Assembly: GCA_934045075.1 (NCBI GenBank)
Contig: OW203724.1
Coordinates: 24,813,528-24,877,527, forward strand
DNA: 64,000 nucleotides
Direction: 5' to 3'
Source of the DNA: Yponomeuta sedellus
Lineage: Eukaryota; Arthropoda; Insecta; Lepidoptera; Yponomeutidae
The position numbers were made by a program, and so were the translations under genes. The notes beneath the pieces are model-generated. The model saw only the letters and a list, made by a program, of their open reading frames with translations. It searched no databases and was not told the DNA's origin. The stretch's first letter is position 1. The number at the start of each line of letters is the position of its first letter. Positions 31,315 to 44,153 of this stretch are shown here, piece by piece.

Positions 31315-32654
31315 ATGGGACTTGAATGTTACAAATGTAAAACCAAGATTACAAATAAAGATTTCTTGCCATGTATAAGGTGCAAAAAAGAATTTCATAT
31401 AGACTGCATCTCAGTGTCAGATAAAAGATTCCGACTAATGACAACAGAACACAAAAAAAACTGGGAATGTAAAACATGCCTGATAAAGCAAAGCAAGCTT
31501 TCTAGTAGCTATATTAATTTGAGGAAACGAGCGATAGCAGTACCGGCTCCATTATCATCTACGACTCTTTCTGTGGTGGACTCTGCCGACATATCTGCAA
31601 ATGACTCTCTTCATAGTTGTCCAGAAAACTGCTCAAACTTAAGAGAAGATTTAGATGGTCTTAAATCGATATGTTAGAAATGCAAATGGAAAGCACCGAC
31701 TCTGAAATTGAAAGATTAATAGCTGAAAACTGTTCCCTCAAAGAACTAGTATCAAAACGTGATGCCAAAATTAACCAATTACTCCAAGCCTCTAGATCAA
31801 CTTCTCAACACAAGAAAAAGAGTCCTGAAGAACCACCTAGTCACAAGGAGAGTACCGTGAATGAATCGCATAGTAGTTTCAGTAACTTCAGTACACCAAT
31901 ACAAACAATGATTGGGAAAACGTACAATAAACTAACATCTCCGCTAACAGACCGGAAGAAACGCTCAAAAACATCTAACGAAAAGAATGAACTCATCGTC
32001 TCCTGCGTGGACATGACAAAGACAATGGAGAGTAACACGAGAACCAAAATCTGTATAGTGAGTGACAAAAGGAATGGCTCATTAACAAGCACCATGGAAA
32101 ACACTTTCTCAGGGGCGAACTGCTGCCATTACGCATATCCGAATGCAGGTATTGGAGAGATGCTAAATAATCTCGAGGACAAAATTCAAGAGTTTACACC
32201 CTCAGACTACTGTGTAATCCTAGCTGGAGAATCAGACTTTACATCAACCAAAAACTACATGGATCTTGTCAAGATTGTGAGAGAAAAACTACTAGGCATA
32301 ACTAATACGAATATTATGATATGTGCACCGACTTATATCTGCGGTGCAGTTACGTATAATTCCAGGGTGGAACTCTTTAACACACTCCTGTACAAGGACA
32401 CTCAAACTTATGGTCATGCTTACTTTTTCGACCCAAATAACGAGGTTACTTTTGATATGTTTTCAGTAGAAACTGGAAAACTGAACAAATATGGATTCCG
32501 TAACGTTTTCGATTGTATAAAATCTCTCTTGAAGTATTATTGTGATAGTCAACCAAAACATATTAATAATATTATGCCATCTAACAAACAATGTTCTTAC
32601 TTAGGGAAAATTTGTCAAGAACTAACTGCACAAACATTTTTTCGAGGCTTCTAA
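31315..32654 (+). pseudogene. ORF1 of element C: PHD-like finger, coiled coil, SGNH-like domain
   Basis: The ATG at 31315 starts a zinc finger ('LECYKCKTKI', 'CIRCKKEFHIDC', 'WECKTC') of PHD type. After about 120 residues the frame shifts near 31670 and continues with a short coiled coil ('EIERLIAENCSLKELVSKR') and a domain with 'KICIVSDKRNGS', 'DYCVILAGESDF' and 'NIMICAPTY'. This is the SGNH-hydrolase-like part usual in CR1-clade ORF1. The role would be RNA binding or transport of the LINE particle. The frameshift makes it a pseudogene as read. Confidence 0.75.
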
Positions 32655-35402
32655 TCACACCAACAAACAACGTAAATTTACTGTATTCCACCAAAACATA
32701 GCCGGTGTTCTCAGCAAACGAGATATTCTACAGGTAGCATTAGTTGATCTTGAAAAACTTAATAATAATTGTGCTATTGATGCTATCTGTTTAACAGAAA
32801 CATTTTTGAAACGAGGTTCAGAACAAAATTTAAAAATTAGTAATTACCAATTAGTAGCCTCTTTCTGTAGACTAAATGAACGCAGGGGTGGATCCTGCAT
32901 ATTATTAAGAGATAACATTGAATATAAATCACTTGCAATTGCACCTAAGGAATACGAATTTGAATCTTGCGGTGTACATTTAATTGAACATGATATTTTA
33001 ATTTTATGTATTTATAAAACACCAACAGCAAACACACTTAACTTTCTGCTACAATTAGAAATGCATCTTGATAAATTAACTAGAAAATATAAAAAACATA
33101 AAATTATAATAACTGGTGATTGGAACATAGATTTGCTAAAGACAAATAAAACCTCAAGAAATCTCATTTCTATATTAAACAACAACAATCTTAAAAGTCA
33201 CATAGACAAACCTACAAGAAAAAAAGCCTGTATAGATATAATAGCTAGTAATGTCGCAGAGGTAGATTCAAAAATATTCTATCTGGGTCTCTCTGATCAT
33301 GAAACAGGGCAATGCATATCTTTCTTAAATAAAAATAAATCGAACAAATTGAAATACTGGTTTGAATCAAGGCGAAATTACAATAACGATAACATAAATA
33401 AATTTATTGAATGTCTGTCTAATCTAACATTTACTGAGGTTATAAATGAGAACGATTCAGAAAAAGCTTTTGTTATTTTTCATGACCTTCTTCTTTCATT
33501 CTATGACCTTTGTTTTCCAGAAATAAAAGTTAAAATCCTAAAAAAACCGATTAAAAATAAATGGCTAACAAAGGGTTTAAAACGAAGTTGTTATATAAAA
33601 AGGAAGTTATACCTTAAGTATCATCTGTGCTCAAAAGATAAAGAGATAAATAGAATGAAGTATACGAAATATGCAAAAATCCTTTACAAATGTATAACAC
33701 AAGCACAAAAAAATATCAATACTAACTATATAAAACAATCAAAAAATACTTGCAAAGCCGCATGGGAAGCAATCAGATCAGAACAGGGTATAAAAACAAA
33801 TAAATTGGAGATACAAGAAATACAAATAGAAAATGAAATTTATGAAGATCCCCTTAAAATATGTGAAATATTTAATGACTTCTTTATTAATATAACAGAC
33901 AAAATTGATTCACACAAAAATACTGAAAGAAATACAATACAAAGTAACATTCACACGATTTATATAACACCAATTGATGAAGAAGACACAGTAAAAATTA
34001 TAAAATCTCTAAATAACACAAATTCGACAGGCTATGATAATTTAAGCACAAAAATACTTAAGCTAGTAGTAAACTTAATAAAAAAACCAATAACGCACAT
34101 AATAAACTTATCCTTAAGTGATGGGAAATTTCCTTCCAGTCTCAAACTCTCGATCGTCAAACCAATATTCAAAAAAGGCGATAAAAAACAGACAAAGGAT
34201 TACAGACCCATAACACTAATACCCATTCTCTCTAAGGTACTGGAAAAGGCTATGTACAATAAAATTTATAGTTTCTTAACTCATTATAAAATACTTAAGC
34301 AAGAACAATTTGGCTTCCGAAAAAGCAGTTCTACTACTCTGGCATGCTTTCATCTCATGAAAATTATAACAGAAAGCCTAGACAAAAAAAATCCGACAGC
34401 AGGAGTCTTTCTGGATATGAGCAAGGCTTTCGATTTTGTCTGTCATAAAAAACTAATAAGCAAGCTTTCTCAATATGGAATAAGGGGTAAATGTCTCGAA
34501 TGGATAGAAAGTTACCTAAGTAATAGGCAACAATGTGTCGAAATTAATAGAGTAATTAACAAAGAAAAGAAATGTTTCCGATCCAACTATAAAACTAACA
34601 ATCACGGTGTCCCACAAGGAAGCGTTTTGGGCCCATTACTTTTCTTATTATGTATAAACGACCTCCCAAACATAACTGAATATGACTGCATTCTTTTTGC
34701 AGACGACACTACTCTCCTTATAAAAAATAAAAAATGTATTCTCGAATACATTTTTATAATAATAACATAGAAGAAGTCGATACGACAATATTTTTAGGCC
34801 TAGAGATCGACAAATACTGCAATTGGAAAGCACATGTTAACAGAGTCTGCTTAAAACTAGATCGATTTGTATATGTTTTGAAACGTCTTTCTAAAATAGC
34901 AACTAACGAGGCAGTTCTGAATGCGTATCACTGCTATGTATCGTCAATCCTCAGATACTGTCTTATTCTATGGGGTAACTGTGTTGATATTGAAAGAGCA
35001 TTTAAGGTACAAAAGAAATGTATCAGGGCTCTTACTGGGGCTAATTGCCTGGATAGTTGTAAGCCACTATTTAAAACATTGAATATATTGCCCCTGCGTA
35101 GTCTTTACATTTTTGAAATATGTATATTTGTAAAAAAATACCCACACATATTTAAGAAGAATAACGAAGTATATAACGGTAGAGGCAGAAATGAAAACAA
35201 ACTACATGTTCCGGCACAGTCATTAGCATTACACTCACGAAATTCGTATTGTATGGCAATAAAGATATTTAATCATTTGCCTCAAAAAATTGCAGACTTA
35301 CCTCTTACCAAATTTAAAGCAGTATTGTATAAAATTCTTATAGAAAAACTGTATTATAATGTAAATAACTTCTTAGAAGATCCACAATTCATCTCAAATT
35401 AA
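32623..35402 (+). pseudogene. ORF2 of element C: endonuclease and RT with internal deletion
   Basis: The frame is open from 32623 and overlaps ORF1 by about 30 bp. Endonuclease: 'FHQNIAGVLSK', 'ICLTETFL', 'IITGDWNIDL', 'LSDHE'. RT: 'IVKPIFKKGDKK', 'YRPITLIPILSKVLEK', 'GVFLDMSKAFDFV', 'HGVPQGSVLGPLLF' and the catalytic 'LFADDTTLL'. Directly after 'KNKK' (34734) the sequence jumps to the block 'TIFLGLEIDKYCNWK' in another frame. About 60 residues between the FADD motif and FLG are missing, so the RT cannot be functional. The C-terminal region runs to the stop at 35400-35402. Confidence 0.85.
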
Positions 35403-35619
35403 TCTTAAGTCTAACAATTTTTTTTTGTTGTATTACAGAGGTTTGTGTGCATAATTTTATTTAGGCTAATAAATAGATAGGCTGTTTGTTTTTCACAAAG
35501 TAATATTTGCGCACCCTAACGGGTAGAGCATGCTTGTACCATAATATTAAGTTACCACCTACATGATATGTAATTACCATGCTTTAGCAAATAAATTATT
35601 CTATTCTATTCTATTATGA

Positions 35620-36560
35620 AAACGGCCTTGCTTTTTTACTTGAAATGCGCTCGACTCGCCTCAACTGTTAAGATGAAATCGCAAAAACAAAATGGCGCCA
35701 CAATTAGTGACTTCTGCGTTTCGTAAAGATAAAGAAGGCAGTAAAGAGTCACATGAAAATTATTAGTCGTAGAGAAAAAAAATACCACGATTATATATGT
35801 TTTAACACGTTCTTTTCGATTCTTCTTCTTCCTCGTATCCTCATGGCTAAGGCACTTGACTATAGGGCAGCTTCCGCCACCAGCACTCTCGATTCGTAAC
35901 GATTATGTGCCAGATGTAGGTACCTATGACTGCTTGAAGGGTTTCGAAGTTTTTATTATAACAGTCTTTTCGATTATATAAAACCATTTTTTGTGTATTT
36001 TCTCGATTTCACAGTATTGAAAGTAGTTTTTATAGTCGACAATATATCAACCTTTAAATTTTGTTTCTAAGTCGTAATATAACTGAATAGAGTAATAATT
36101 AACTAATTAATTATAATTCTTTTCTTTTCAGGTAGTGAAATAAAGCGTTCTCTATGTCGATCGATCACACTACACGGATGTAAACATTGATATGCTGCGG
36201 ACAGTACATCACCGTTTTCGTATGTAATTGAGCAGTTTGTTACACGCATATTTAGTCACTTTTTAATTACTTTGATAAGAAAAGGTTATCAATATAATGC
36301 GTTGCTTAAAAAATATACCTATGTGTGTGATCTTCAAAAGTCGATTCCGAATTCAATCCATGCCTATAGGTACCTACCGCTGCAGCAGTTCGAGCTTTAC
36401 ATTTTAGTTGCAAAATCAGCTCACAGTTTCACAGAAGATGGTTTATTAAGACAAAGATGAAAGAAATAATTGCATAAGTAGTCCCTGGATAAACAAAGAG
36501 AAGTGTTGCAAAATAGCGTTGGCGCAAGACGACCTAAGTAGAATACTTCTTCTTGGAATT
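35620..36560. other. AT-rich DNA, no feature recognised
   Basis: No repeat partner or splice-supported exon was seen. Confidence 0.35.
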
Positions 36561-36589
36561 AGATATTTATGTAATAATATAAACTTCCA

Positions 36590-36668
36590 CACAACACGAA
36601 CAAGCTGTCCTGGTCCCAAACTAGGATACCCTGTGCTATGGTAACGAGGCAAGGTCATCACAAACATG
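36590..36668 (-). mobile_element. SINE S2 fragment
   Basis: 'ctgtcctggtcccaaactag', 'gaggcaaggtcatcacaaac': body of family S2 in reverse. Confidence 0.5.
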
Positions 36669-37009
36669 GAAATACACCGATAAATGCCATTTTATTTTTT
36701 TTGCGTACGTATTTTATTGTTTTAAAGATAACTAGATAAAAAATAAAACGACCATATTTTATTATTTAGAGAATTTCTTTTGTTTTTAATCATAATTTTC
36801 TGTTTAAATTTTGTCTTATTCTAAAAAGACGTATACGCCAAATGACGTCACACATGCGGCTTAATAATACTAACACCCTTGCCGACTTTTAAAAAACCAT
36901 TGAAATTAAGGAAAGGAAAAGGAATTACTCAGACAGAGATCTGAATTGAGACATAGGATGCTTGATATCCCGTTAATGCGTATAATATTTTAATTTTACT
37001 TTTCCTTTT

Positions 37010-37352
37010 TTAATCTGTGGTGGTACGAAATTCGTTGGGACTGCCAGTTTCAATAATCATCCACCAACCCGTATTTATCCGCTGCTAAACACAGCCTGCT
37101 GTGTGGTGTCGGCCTAGAGAATAGCACCAACCCAATTTTTTCCGGGGGTGTCGTAAAAGGCGACTAAGGGACACAAACCGGGGGTGGACAGCAGCGCCTC
37201 CTGCAGTACAATTCCACCAAACTGCGATCCCCAACCCGCATGCCCAGCGTGGGGATTATGGGCATTACCCCCCAATTATGGCACAACCTTGCGCTATGGC
37301 GCTCATTAGGGTAGGGCTATGTCCAGCAGTGGACTAATATAGCCTAAAGAAG
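37010..37352 (+). mobile_element. Internally deleted RTE-type element
   Basis: The first part ('gggtgtcgtaaaaggcgact') is a 5'-region motif I associate with lepidopteran RTE elements. The last part ('atgtccagcagtggactaat') with a (GAA)n tail is an RTE 3' end. No RT coding lies between. The link of the 5' motif to RTE is from memory of such elements and not proven here. Confidence 0.45.
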
Positions 37353-37571
37353 AAGAAACACAGCCCTCCTGCGTCATGCCAGTTTTTTTAAGTTATCAAA
37401 GTAATTTACAGAATACCTACAAATTAGATTAGATTAGAACTCATTATTGCACACACCAGAAAACAAAAACATATTAAATACAAAGAAACCTTCAGTGAAA
37501 CCTGTATAGGTTTGTTTTTGTCCTCGGTCTCGATCTGCCTCAGATCTTACATCCTGCGCACTGGACTGAAG

Positions 37572-37740
37572 CTGCCAGGGACTGCGTTTGCCAGTTCGTG
37601 GTCCCGACAGAAATTACATAAGGCGCTTTTTTGAGTAAATTTAATCGGTCAATATTTATATAAAAATGCACTTTTGACTCCAAGATCTTTTGAAGATACC
37701 GGCGTCGGTCACTCGGTTACCTATTTGTTATTTGTTCAGA
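37572..37740 (+). repeat. Dispersed repeat R8
   Basis: 'ttcgtggtcccgacagaaat' and the following 150 bp recur at 45055-45875, where two other elements interrupt them. Confidence 0.55.
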
Positions 37741-37979
37741 TTAAAAGTCAAATTCTAGTAGGTAGGTAGCTTCTTTTGAAGTTTCACCACTCCAAAACAC
37801 GCTCTTCTGGAGTGGAATATAAGTTCCTACTCGCCAAGATCCTAGTGCATCGGCAGAGCTTAGACAAACCACCCATAATTTATGTCACACGTTAAGGGAG
37901 GGGGCGGGGGTCGACGAACTGTGACATTGTGTGACAGAGGAGTGGGAGGGGTCCAAAATTTCGTGACGTCACATTTTCA

Positions 37980-38700
37980 AATCTACGTGTTAACCCATCA
38001 CGCGCTTAGTGTACATACGTCTGTACACTAAGCAAACCGGCCGCGCGCAATCCCCCAAGCGCTTAGTGTACAGACGTATGTACACTATGCAACGCTCAGA
38101 TTGGACTCTTTTTATCTATGCTCTGTGCATTCTCTATGGACAATATCTGTTGTTTTATTGGCTAATGGTTAGTAAGGATTACTTTTGCCAACCAATCAAA
38201 TGAGGTGACGTGGAAAAAAATTGAATTATCATCGAAACCACATGAGCTTGCTAGGTCAGACGCCATTTTACGTTTTCGTCGTGAGTTGCTCCGCTCGCTA
38301 AAGTTTTATAAGTTATTTCGAGAAGGCAACGCTGCGTATTTGTTTATGTGTTATATATCAAATTACTGGGAAAAGTGTATAGATTATGTTTCAAATAATA
38401 GTTTCGTTGTATTTGATGGAAAATAAAGTGAAAAAAGCCTCGAACTTTTAGCCCGGATCGTGCCGCTTGTATGGGCGGTCAGTGTCATTTTACCTCTTCC
38501 TGTTAATTATTCATTTATAGCTTTATTTTGGTGAATCAGAGTATGAACATTGTGTAAACAGTTAAAGATATGCAGATCATATTATAAGTGTTAGTTCAGT
38601 GCTAGTGAATGAGTAATTAGTGAAAATAGTGAGACAAAGTTCAAAGTAGTGTCAAAATGGCGTGGATAGTGAAATTCATCTCGTCATTTGAAAATCATGT
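37980..38700 (+). promoter_or_regulatory. Promoter-like region and possible 5' UTR
   Basis: CpG-richer DNA with two head-to-head near-palindromes ('gcttagtgtacatacgtctg' at 38005 and a reverse-like copy at 38061), CCAAT-type motifs ('ttattggctaatgg' 38156, 'ccaaccaatcaaatg' 38188) and 'gccattttacg' at 38262. The stretch 38540-38656 has the 'agtgaa..agtgaaaatagtga' style of insect 5' UTRs and meets an ATG in good context (tcaaaATGG, 38657). The ATG frame closes after 15 codons unless spliced, and no good donor was seen. Confidence 0.3.
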
Positions 38701-39014
38701 TTAATGATAATTTTATTAGCATTACAAGTCGGATAGGGAATTTTATGCAGATTGTAGTGATACATAACACTTATTGAATAATTACCTAGTACTTTCTCTA
38801 ATTTGAGAAATGCGGAACTGTGTCCACAAAAAAATTGCAAAAAAATGGCGGTGCGAAATGACCCTGCACTATGCGGTACCTTTGAACTTTCTTTTGTCCG
38901 AGCGCGTCGAGCGCCAGAAGAGAACACTAATTTTCGACTTATACACAATACCTACTCAAAACATTCGCAACTCTTGATATAAAACTAATTTCGGAAATGC
39001 TGTTTGAATTCGTT

Positions 39015-39280
39015 ATCAACCCTTGTTTGTCCCCACTGCTGCGGCACGGGTCTCTTCCTGCATCGCAGGAAGGCCATTCTCCAACACGGGGGCCAAGTCC
39101 AGGTTGGTGGAGGATTGTAAGTCAGTGGCGGGACTTACTGTCAGAAGTTATCAAGCCGCCCATGAGGCCTCTGACCTGGCTTAACGATTGTCATTTTAAT
39201 ACAGCCGGCACCAACGGCTTAACGTGCCCTGCGAAGCACGGAAGCGCTCGGAAAAATGCCACTAGTGGTAGTCACGGGAC
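39015..39280 (-). mobile_element. 5S-derived SINE, 5'-truncated
   Basis: The family consensus in reverse from the 3' end to 'gtcacgggac'. The 5S-like head is missing. Confidence 0.65.
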
Positions 39281-39479
39281 AAGGGGTAGCAGTAACTTAG
39301 CAGAAACCTTTGACAGTAATGCTGTCCTGCTTTCGCTAACCAACCTTCCATAAGAAAAAAAGAGATGGCACTACGTTTATCAATGCACCGATTTCAAGGT
39401 GCGTACATGCCCTACTGTCAAACGCTACCGACTAGGGATGGGCCTAACTCTCCATCGATGTCGATAAAAACGTTGAAAA

Positions 39480-39575
39480 ATGAAGACTCTTGAATTAATT
39501 GTAATGTATCTTTGTAATTATGTTTTGTTTGTTTTTTTCCTGGTGCACAATAAATAATGTTCTTATCTTAAACAA
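39480..39575 (+). mobile_element. Jockey-like LINE 3' end fragment
   Basis: 'attgtaatgtatctttgtaa', then 'ggtgcacaataaataatgtt'; terminus type of 22885. Confidence 0.5.
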
Positions 39576-39579
39576 TGTA

Positions 39580-41000
39580 ATAAATTAAAATAAATTGTAT
39601 TGTATACAAGTTTTCAATCATGTTTTATCAAAAAAAGTAACAATAATTTAAAAAGCGACACTTTTTCACACAAAATTGCTTATTTATAATTATATTCGTC
39701 AACTTCAACATAATACTCTGTCTCGAATTTCTTGCTGAAGGCCTATGCTTCAGAAAAAAATCCGTGACGACGTATTAGATTGACGTTACGTTTCTTCCTC
39801 ACATTTAGTTAACATACAGATCGAGCTAGGACCTTGTATTATATATAAGTTAATTGAAAAAGTTATCAAAACTTAATACTCATGTTTATCTTGCAATAAA
39901 ATTCGAAAAGGAAAATACTATTGCTAATATTGATTAGGTAAATCCATCTTCGGCCGCAATCTGTCGCTAAAAGTTGCCAGCAAACCTTATTTAATAATCA
40001 CAATATTATATTGCAAGTAATAATTCAGTAATTCGATGCACGCAGTAATTTAATGTGTCATGTGAGGAATGCTGATATTTAAATAAGTTTCGTTGACAGA
40101 TTTTAGACAATAGATAGGGCTGGTCATCAACGAAGGAATTTTCGAACGGATGACTATACTACGTCAGTCTTCAGTAAATTTGATCAAGAAAGAAGAATAT
40201 GACCGTGGCATTGGCAGATAACAGACATTTTTGCTCAGTTTCCATGTTCAGTACTGACCTAAAAACAAAAAGAAACTTAATAAAGGCATACCTACAAAAG
40301 AGAGCTACTTAAATAATAAAATATTCCATTATTGACTGATCCTGATAAGTAATTACATACTTTGAAGTAAGGTACAATTAGCATCTATGTGTCAGATATT
40401 TTTTGCAATAAGGTGATCACCACACAATTTATTAATTGTGAAACTAACAGCTTTGATGTTCATTCATTTAACATTTTATTTTTACCTTTCAACCTTTCTT
40501 AATCCATCTATCTATGATTTACACTGTTGGAGAGATGGTTTTTTTTGTGGGAAAGTTTATGGTAGTTTGTATTATTGTTGGGTACGATTTAAATTCAGGA
40601 CAAACATAAAACAGCTGATGGGGTTTAGAAAACCAATTTTTTACTCGTAGAAGTCTTAATATAAGCAACATCGTGATGTGGGAATTTAGGGCCTGTTTTT
40701 TTATATTATCAATTCTCACATCACACTGTTTATTTAATATGATTTAGAAATACTGAAATAAAGATGAATTATTAAATGGATAAAGGCACCACTCGGACGC
40801 TGTGGTGCCTGGTACACTGTCTGGATGTAGAAGACTACTAAGGAAGTATGGTGAAAAAAATATTTTGTAAACTTTCATAGTTATTCTCGTTATGCTTGAA
40901 ATCAAAATAAACTCCTGGGAGCATCCTATTTTGTAAAAACATGTCATAAGTGTATATGAAAAGGTAGCGATAAATATTATGTAACAAATGTTTAACTTTC
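39580..41000. other. AT-rich DNA, possible 3' part of the minus-strand gene
   Basis: A minus-strand frame at 40519-40700 follows an AG ('aaaaaaacag') and a frame at 40990-41065 ends at GTAAGA; the two are phase-compatible with each other. Splice signals are weak and no domain is recognisable, so I do not call exons here. Confidence 0.2.
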
Positions 41001-41470
41001 TTACCATTACTTCAATTTTTACTGGAGTAAGGTGGGCACCACATCTTCCTTCAGGCGTGTTCACAATAAGTTTCTTCGTTCAAATCACTCGGGTCTAAAG
41101 TGCCTTGTGCGCAGTTTACAGTCGTTTCTGTCCTGCTTTTTATTTCTGCGTTTTAGCATGCTATTGCGTCCATATATCAATTTGGGAAAACTTGAACAAG
41201 AATAAACAATGGATTAAGTACTAAGAAGGAGTAATGAACAAGTATCGACTATACTACTACTATGGCGAATTTTCATCGACCATGCTTTTGTCATCACTAG
41301 TACAACCTACAAATGGATTGGTTTATTTTCCTAATTTTAGGGCGTAGAAGGGTTCTAGAAGCTACAATTACGGTAATTTTGGTTACCGAGTCGTTAGGAA
41401 GTTTATTTTCAAAGTGATATTTCATTCCTCGGTCCTTTTACGCGAGAAAATATAGGTTTTAGGTACTCAC

Positions 41471-41543
41471 CTTTGGAAGTTCATATTATAAACTGCGTTT
41501 TCTTTGTTTCTTATATGACCTGCCGCAACCACGCACTTTTCAC
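41471..41543 (-). CDS. Candidate internal exon of a minus-strand host gene
   Basis: A 73-nt segment between an AG ('cacaatgag') and a strong donor (CCAAAG|GTGAGT, 41465-41470). The open frame includes 'EKCVVAAGHIRNKENAVYN'. It starts with two bases of a codon, matching the single base left by the exon at 43541-43657, and it leaves two bases. The acceptor lacks a good pyrimidine tract, so this is the weakest of the three exons. No domain recognised. Confidence 0.35.
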
Positions 41544-41844
41544 CTCATTGTGCATTTATCGTACAATATCCCAGGGTAAGTTGTTTGCACCAAAATGTTT
41601 TAGTTATTTCAATTTTCTAAAAGAATCCGACGACGTCTTCACAGATTTTACACTTGCGATAACCCGACTAAATTTGAAAACATTCAGAGTGTTGCCACTA
41701 TTGTAAGTTACAATACCATCTTAATTTGGACTCTTACTCAGGGCATCAAGGTATCGTTTTGACAATTAGGCATGTACGCTGTCACGTGACCATCGTTTCT
41801 TCTATTGATTTAATTGTTCTGTGACGAATACACTCGTACACGCG

Positions 41845-41894
41845 TCCATCCCTAAGGAGTTCACAACAGCGTCGGTGACCTCCTTAGGGATGGA
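41845..41894. repeat. Perfect 15-bp inverted repeat
   Basis: tccatccctaaggag (41845-41859) and its complement (41880-41894), 20-nt spacer. Confidence 0.6.
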
Positions 41895-42235
41895 ACACTT
41901 GTATCAAATAATACATCTATCGATAAAATTATCCGATGAGAGGTCATTTATTAACAGTATACTTCGTGTTGGGATGATACAAAAACAGAGCATGTTAATT
42001 TTACAAAAACAATATTATTAAAAAAAAAAATCCTATTTTAATTTACTGTCCTGTGAAATGTAAATATTTATTAAGTACGTGTCTTTTTGACAGTATTTGT
42101 GGCTTCAGTATATGATAAAGAAGCAAACTTTGCTTTCTACTGATATAGAATTTGATTATTTTGATAATAATGATGACCCCTGTACTGTATACTAATACGA
42201 TATGTTAAATTTGTTGGACAGAACACCACTGAAGC

Positions 42236-42372
42236 ATACTTGGTAGTGACTCTGTCCGGAAAGCTAGGTCTTCTGGGTTTGAATCCTGGTAATGGAAAGA
42301 ACTAATATTTGTGTGAAGAGCATGTCCACAGTCAGGGACGCATTTGTACCTGGATCTTGGATATTTTTTTGT
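42236..42372 (+). mobile_element. Degenerate tRNA-derived SINE
   Basis: B-box-like 'gggtttgaatcctgg' at 42274, followed by 'aatatttgtgtgaagagcat', the usual body start of a lepidopteran SINE. The 5' part is decayed. Confidence 0.45.
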
Positions 42373-42892
42373 ATTTTATTTAGTATATGAATCTCAATGT
42401 AACGTGAAATGCACTTACATTACCATTTACAAATTGGCTTTAAATATTGGTAACTCTGTTAGGACTCTGTAAATTAACAGCAGTTTTTGTTGCGTGAAAG
42501 AATGAAGTGCTGAATTTTTAAGAATACAATAGCAATTACTTTCTCATTCTCTGAAAATAATTCACCCAGCTATATAAAACATAGAATAAACACATGTATA
42601 AACTCGAAAAACAACCATTTTTCTGAAGAAATTGTCACTTGTCGGAGTAACAGCGATATATTGGAAATCAGTAGCCACGCTTGGATTATAAGGATTAACT
42701 AAAGAATATGTTTATGGCTGTGATTGAAATGTATCATGGGCCTGTAAATAAAGTAACTTCCTAATTAAAAGTACAGTAAATAGGAAGAACTTTTGTAAGC
42801 TTGTCAAAACAAATTTCAATGAAACTTTCGAAACATATATAGATTAAAAAAATAAAATCAGCCTCCGACTGAAATCCTACAGAGAATATTTT

Positions 42893-43100
42893 CATTATCG
42901 TTATCATTCAGCCACAAGATATCCACTGCTGGACATAGGCCTCCTCCATGGATTTCCAAAAAGACCAGTTGAAAGCGGCTTACATCCAGCGTCTTCCTTC
43001 GACTAGGATGAGATCTTCTCTCCATCTTGTCGTCCAACGCTGCACTTGCCGATATGACATATAAGCAAGTACCGACATACCATATTGTGGTTTCCATTCA
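42893..43100 (-). pseudogene. RTE reverse transcriptase C-terminal remnant and 3' tail
   Basis: The minus strand reads 'RWTTRWREDL', then after indels 'KSMEEAYVQQWISCG' and a stop. An (ATGATA)-type tail at 42890-42905 follows. This is the classical RTE end. Confidence 0.7.
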
Positions 43101-43540
43101 AGAACTTGTCGGATCTAAAATGGTAAATAAATTATTAAAATACTGAAAATACTTTATTTAACTTGTTTTTCATTACATAATCGAATTTCATTTATAACAT
43201 AACGCTCATAAAAATTAAATATATAAGACTATGATTTAGTACCACAACCAAATCACCAGATTTGTTTCTTTAGAAACACTTTCTTTTGGAGAGTTACGCG
43301 TCGTCCATATGAAATGAAGATTAGAATAAAGTGATAATTGAATATTCTAAACCATGTAAAATTTTATCGTGATTTTAAATATACTGGTACCTCAACCTTT
43401 ATGGAACTCGTTATTACTGGTATTTTCAAAATAGGAACTGCACACGGAAATATTTTTTCCCCCACTTTAGCATCTGGAAACACTTCTCTGTAAAATAGAT
43501 GGAGCAAATGGTACTTTATTTGAGAGGAAATCAGTCATAC

Positions 43541-43657
43541 CCTCTGTTTGATTATTTTGATCAATTTTTCTTTCGTATTTTTCTTTATCTTTATTAGAGA
43601 CTTTTTGAAATACATGATCGAAGCTAGGCCTGTTTTTAATAAGACAAAATCCTTCCA
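43541..43657 (-). CDS. Candidate exon of a minus-strand host gene
   Basis: A strong acceptor ('gcttttattttag') precedes an open frame with protein-like composition ('GFCLIKNRPSFDHVFQK', 'KDKEKYERKIDQNN'). It can end at a donor AGAGG|GTATGA (43540), giving 117 nt with phases that fit both the THAP-like exon (44154-44232) and the exon at 41471-41543. Alternatively it reads on to the TAA at 43467-43469 and is a terminal exon. No domain recognised. A competing 104-nt frame at 43875-43978 also has an acceptor and donor and fits this exon's phase, but not that of the THAP-like exon. Confidence 0.45.
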
Positions 43658-44153
43658 CTAAAATAAAAGCTTCCTTAGCAACGCAAGCTGAAGTCTACGC
43701 AGATGGAGTCTCGGGCAATAGTCGACGATAAGACTAGATACCTAGTCTTACAATAATTGGTTCTAGTAATTTTGGAAGTCTGGACGAACGATTATAAATG
43801 CCTCAATAATATCGATACTTAATCAGTCTGAAAAGAAAGGAACTACCCCATCACTATGTCTCCAGCTGACCTACTGGTGAATTTGACATTTCGCGGCAAA
43901 TACATGCGGCCGTACCTCGAAACATCGCATTGAACAATGATCAGTTTTGCGTGACGGTACACTGCGGGCTGGCTTTTCCTAGTAAGCAAACCTCCACGAA
44001 AATCCTATATAGAAACAGCAGTGGAGTAACTACAATGTAATAAATACGTCCCATTTATGTTCTTAGTAATGCGATGCACATTGCACATAAAATTATTATA
44101 ATTATGATTTTTCGTAGTTTATAAGACGAATATAGTGAGTAAAATAGGTTTAC

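Larger units (their letters stand above)
31290..35615 (+). mobile_element. Non-LTR retrotransposon C (CR1-like)
   Basis: ORF1 31315-32654, ORF2 32623-35402, 3' UTR and a tail of ATTCT repeats ending near 35615. The ORF1 type is the same as that of element B, but the sequence differs throughout. The 5' end and target-site duplication were not resolved. Confidence 0.85.
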
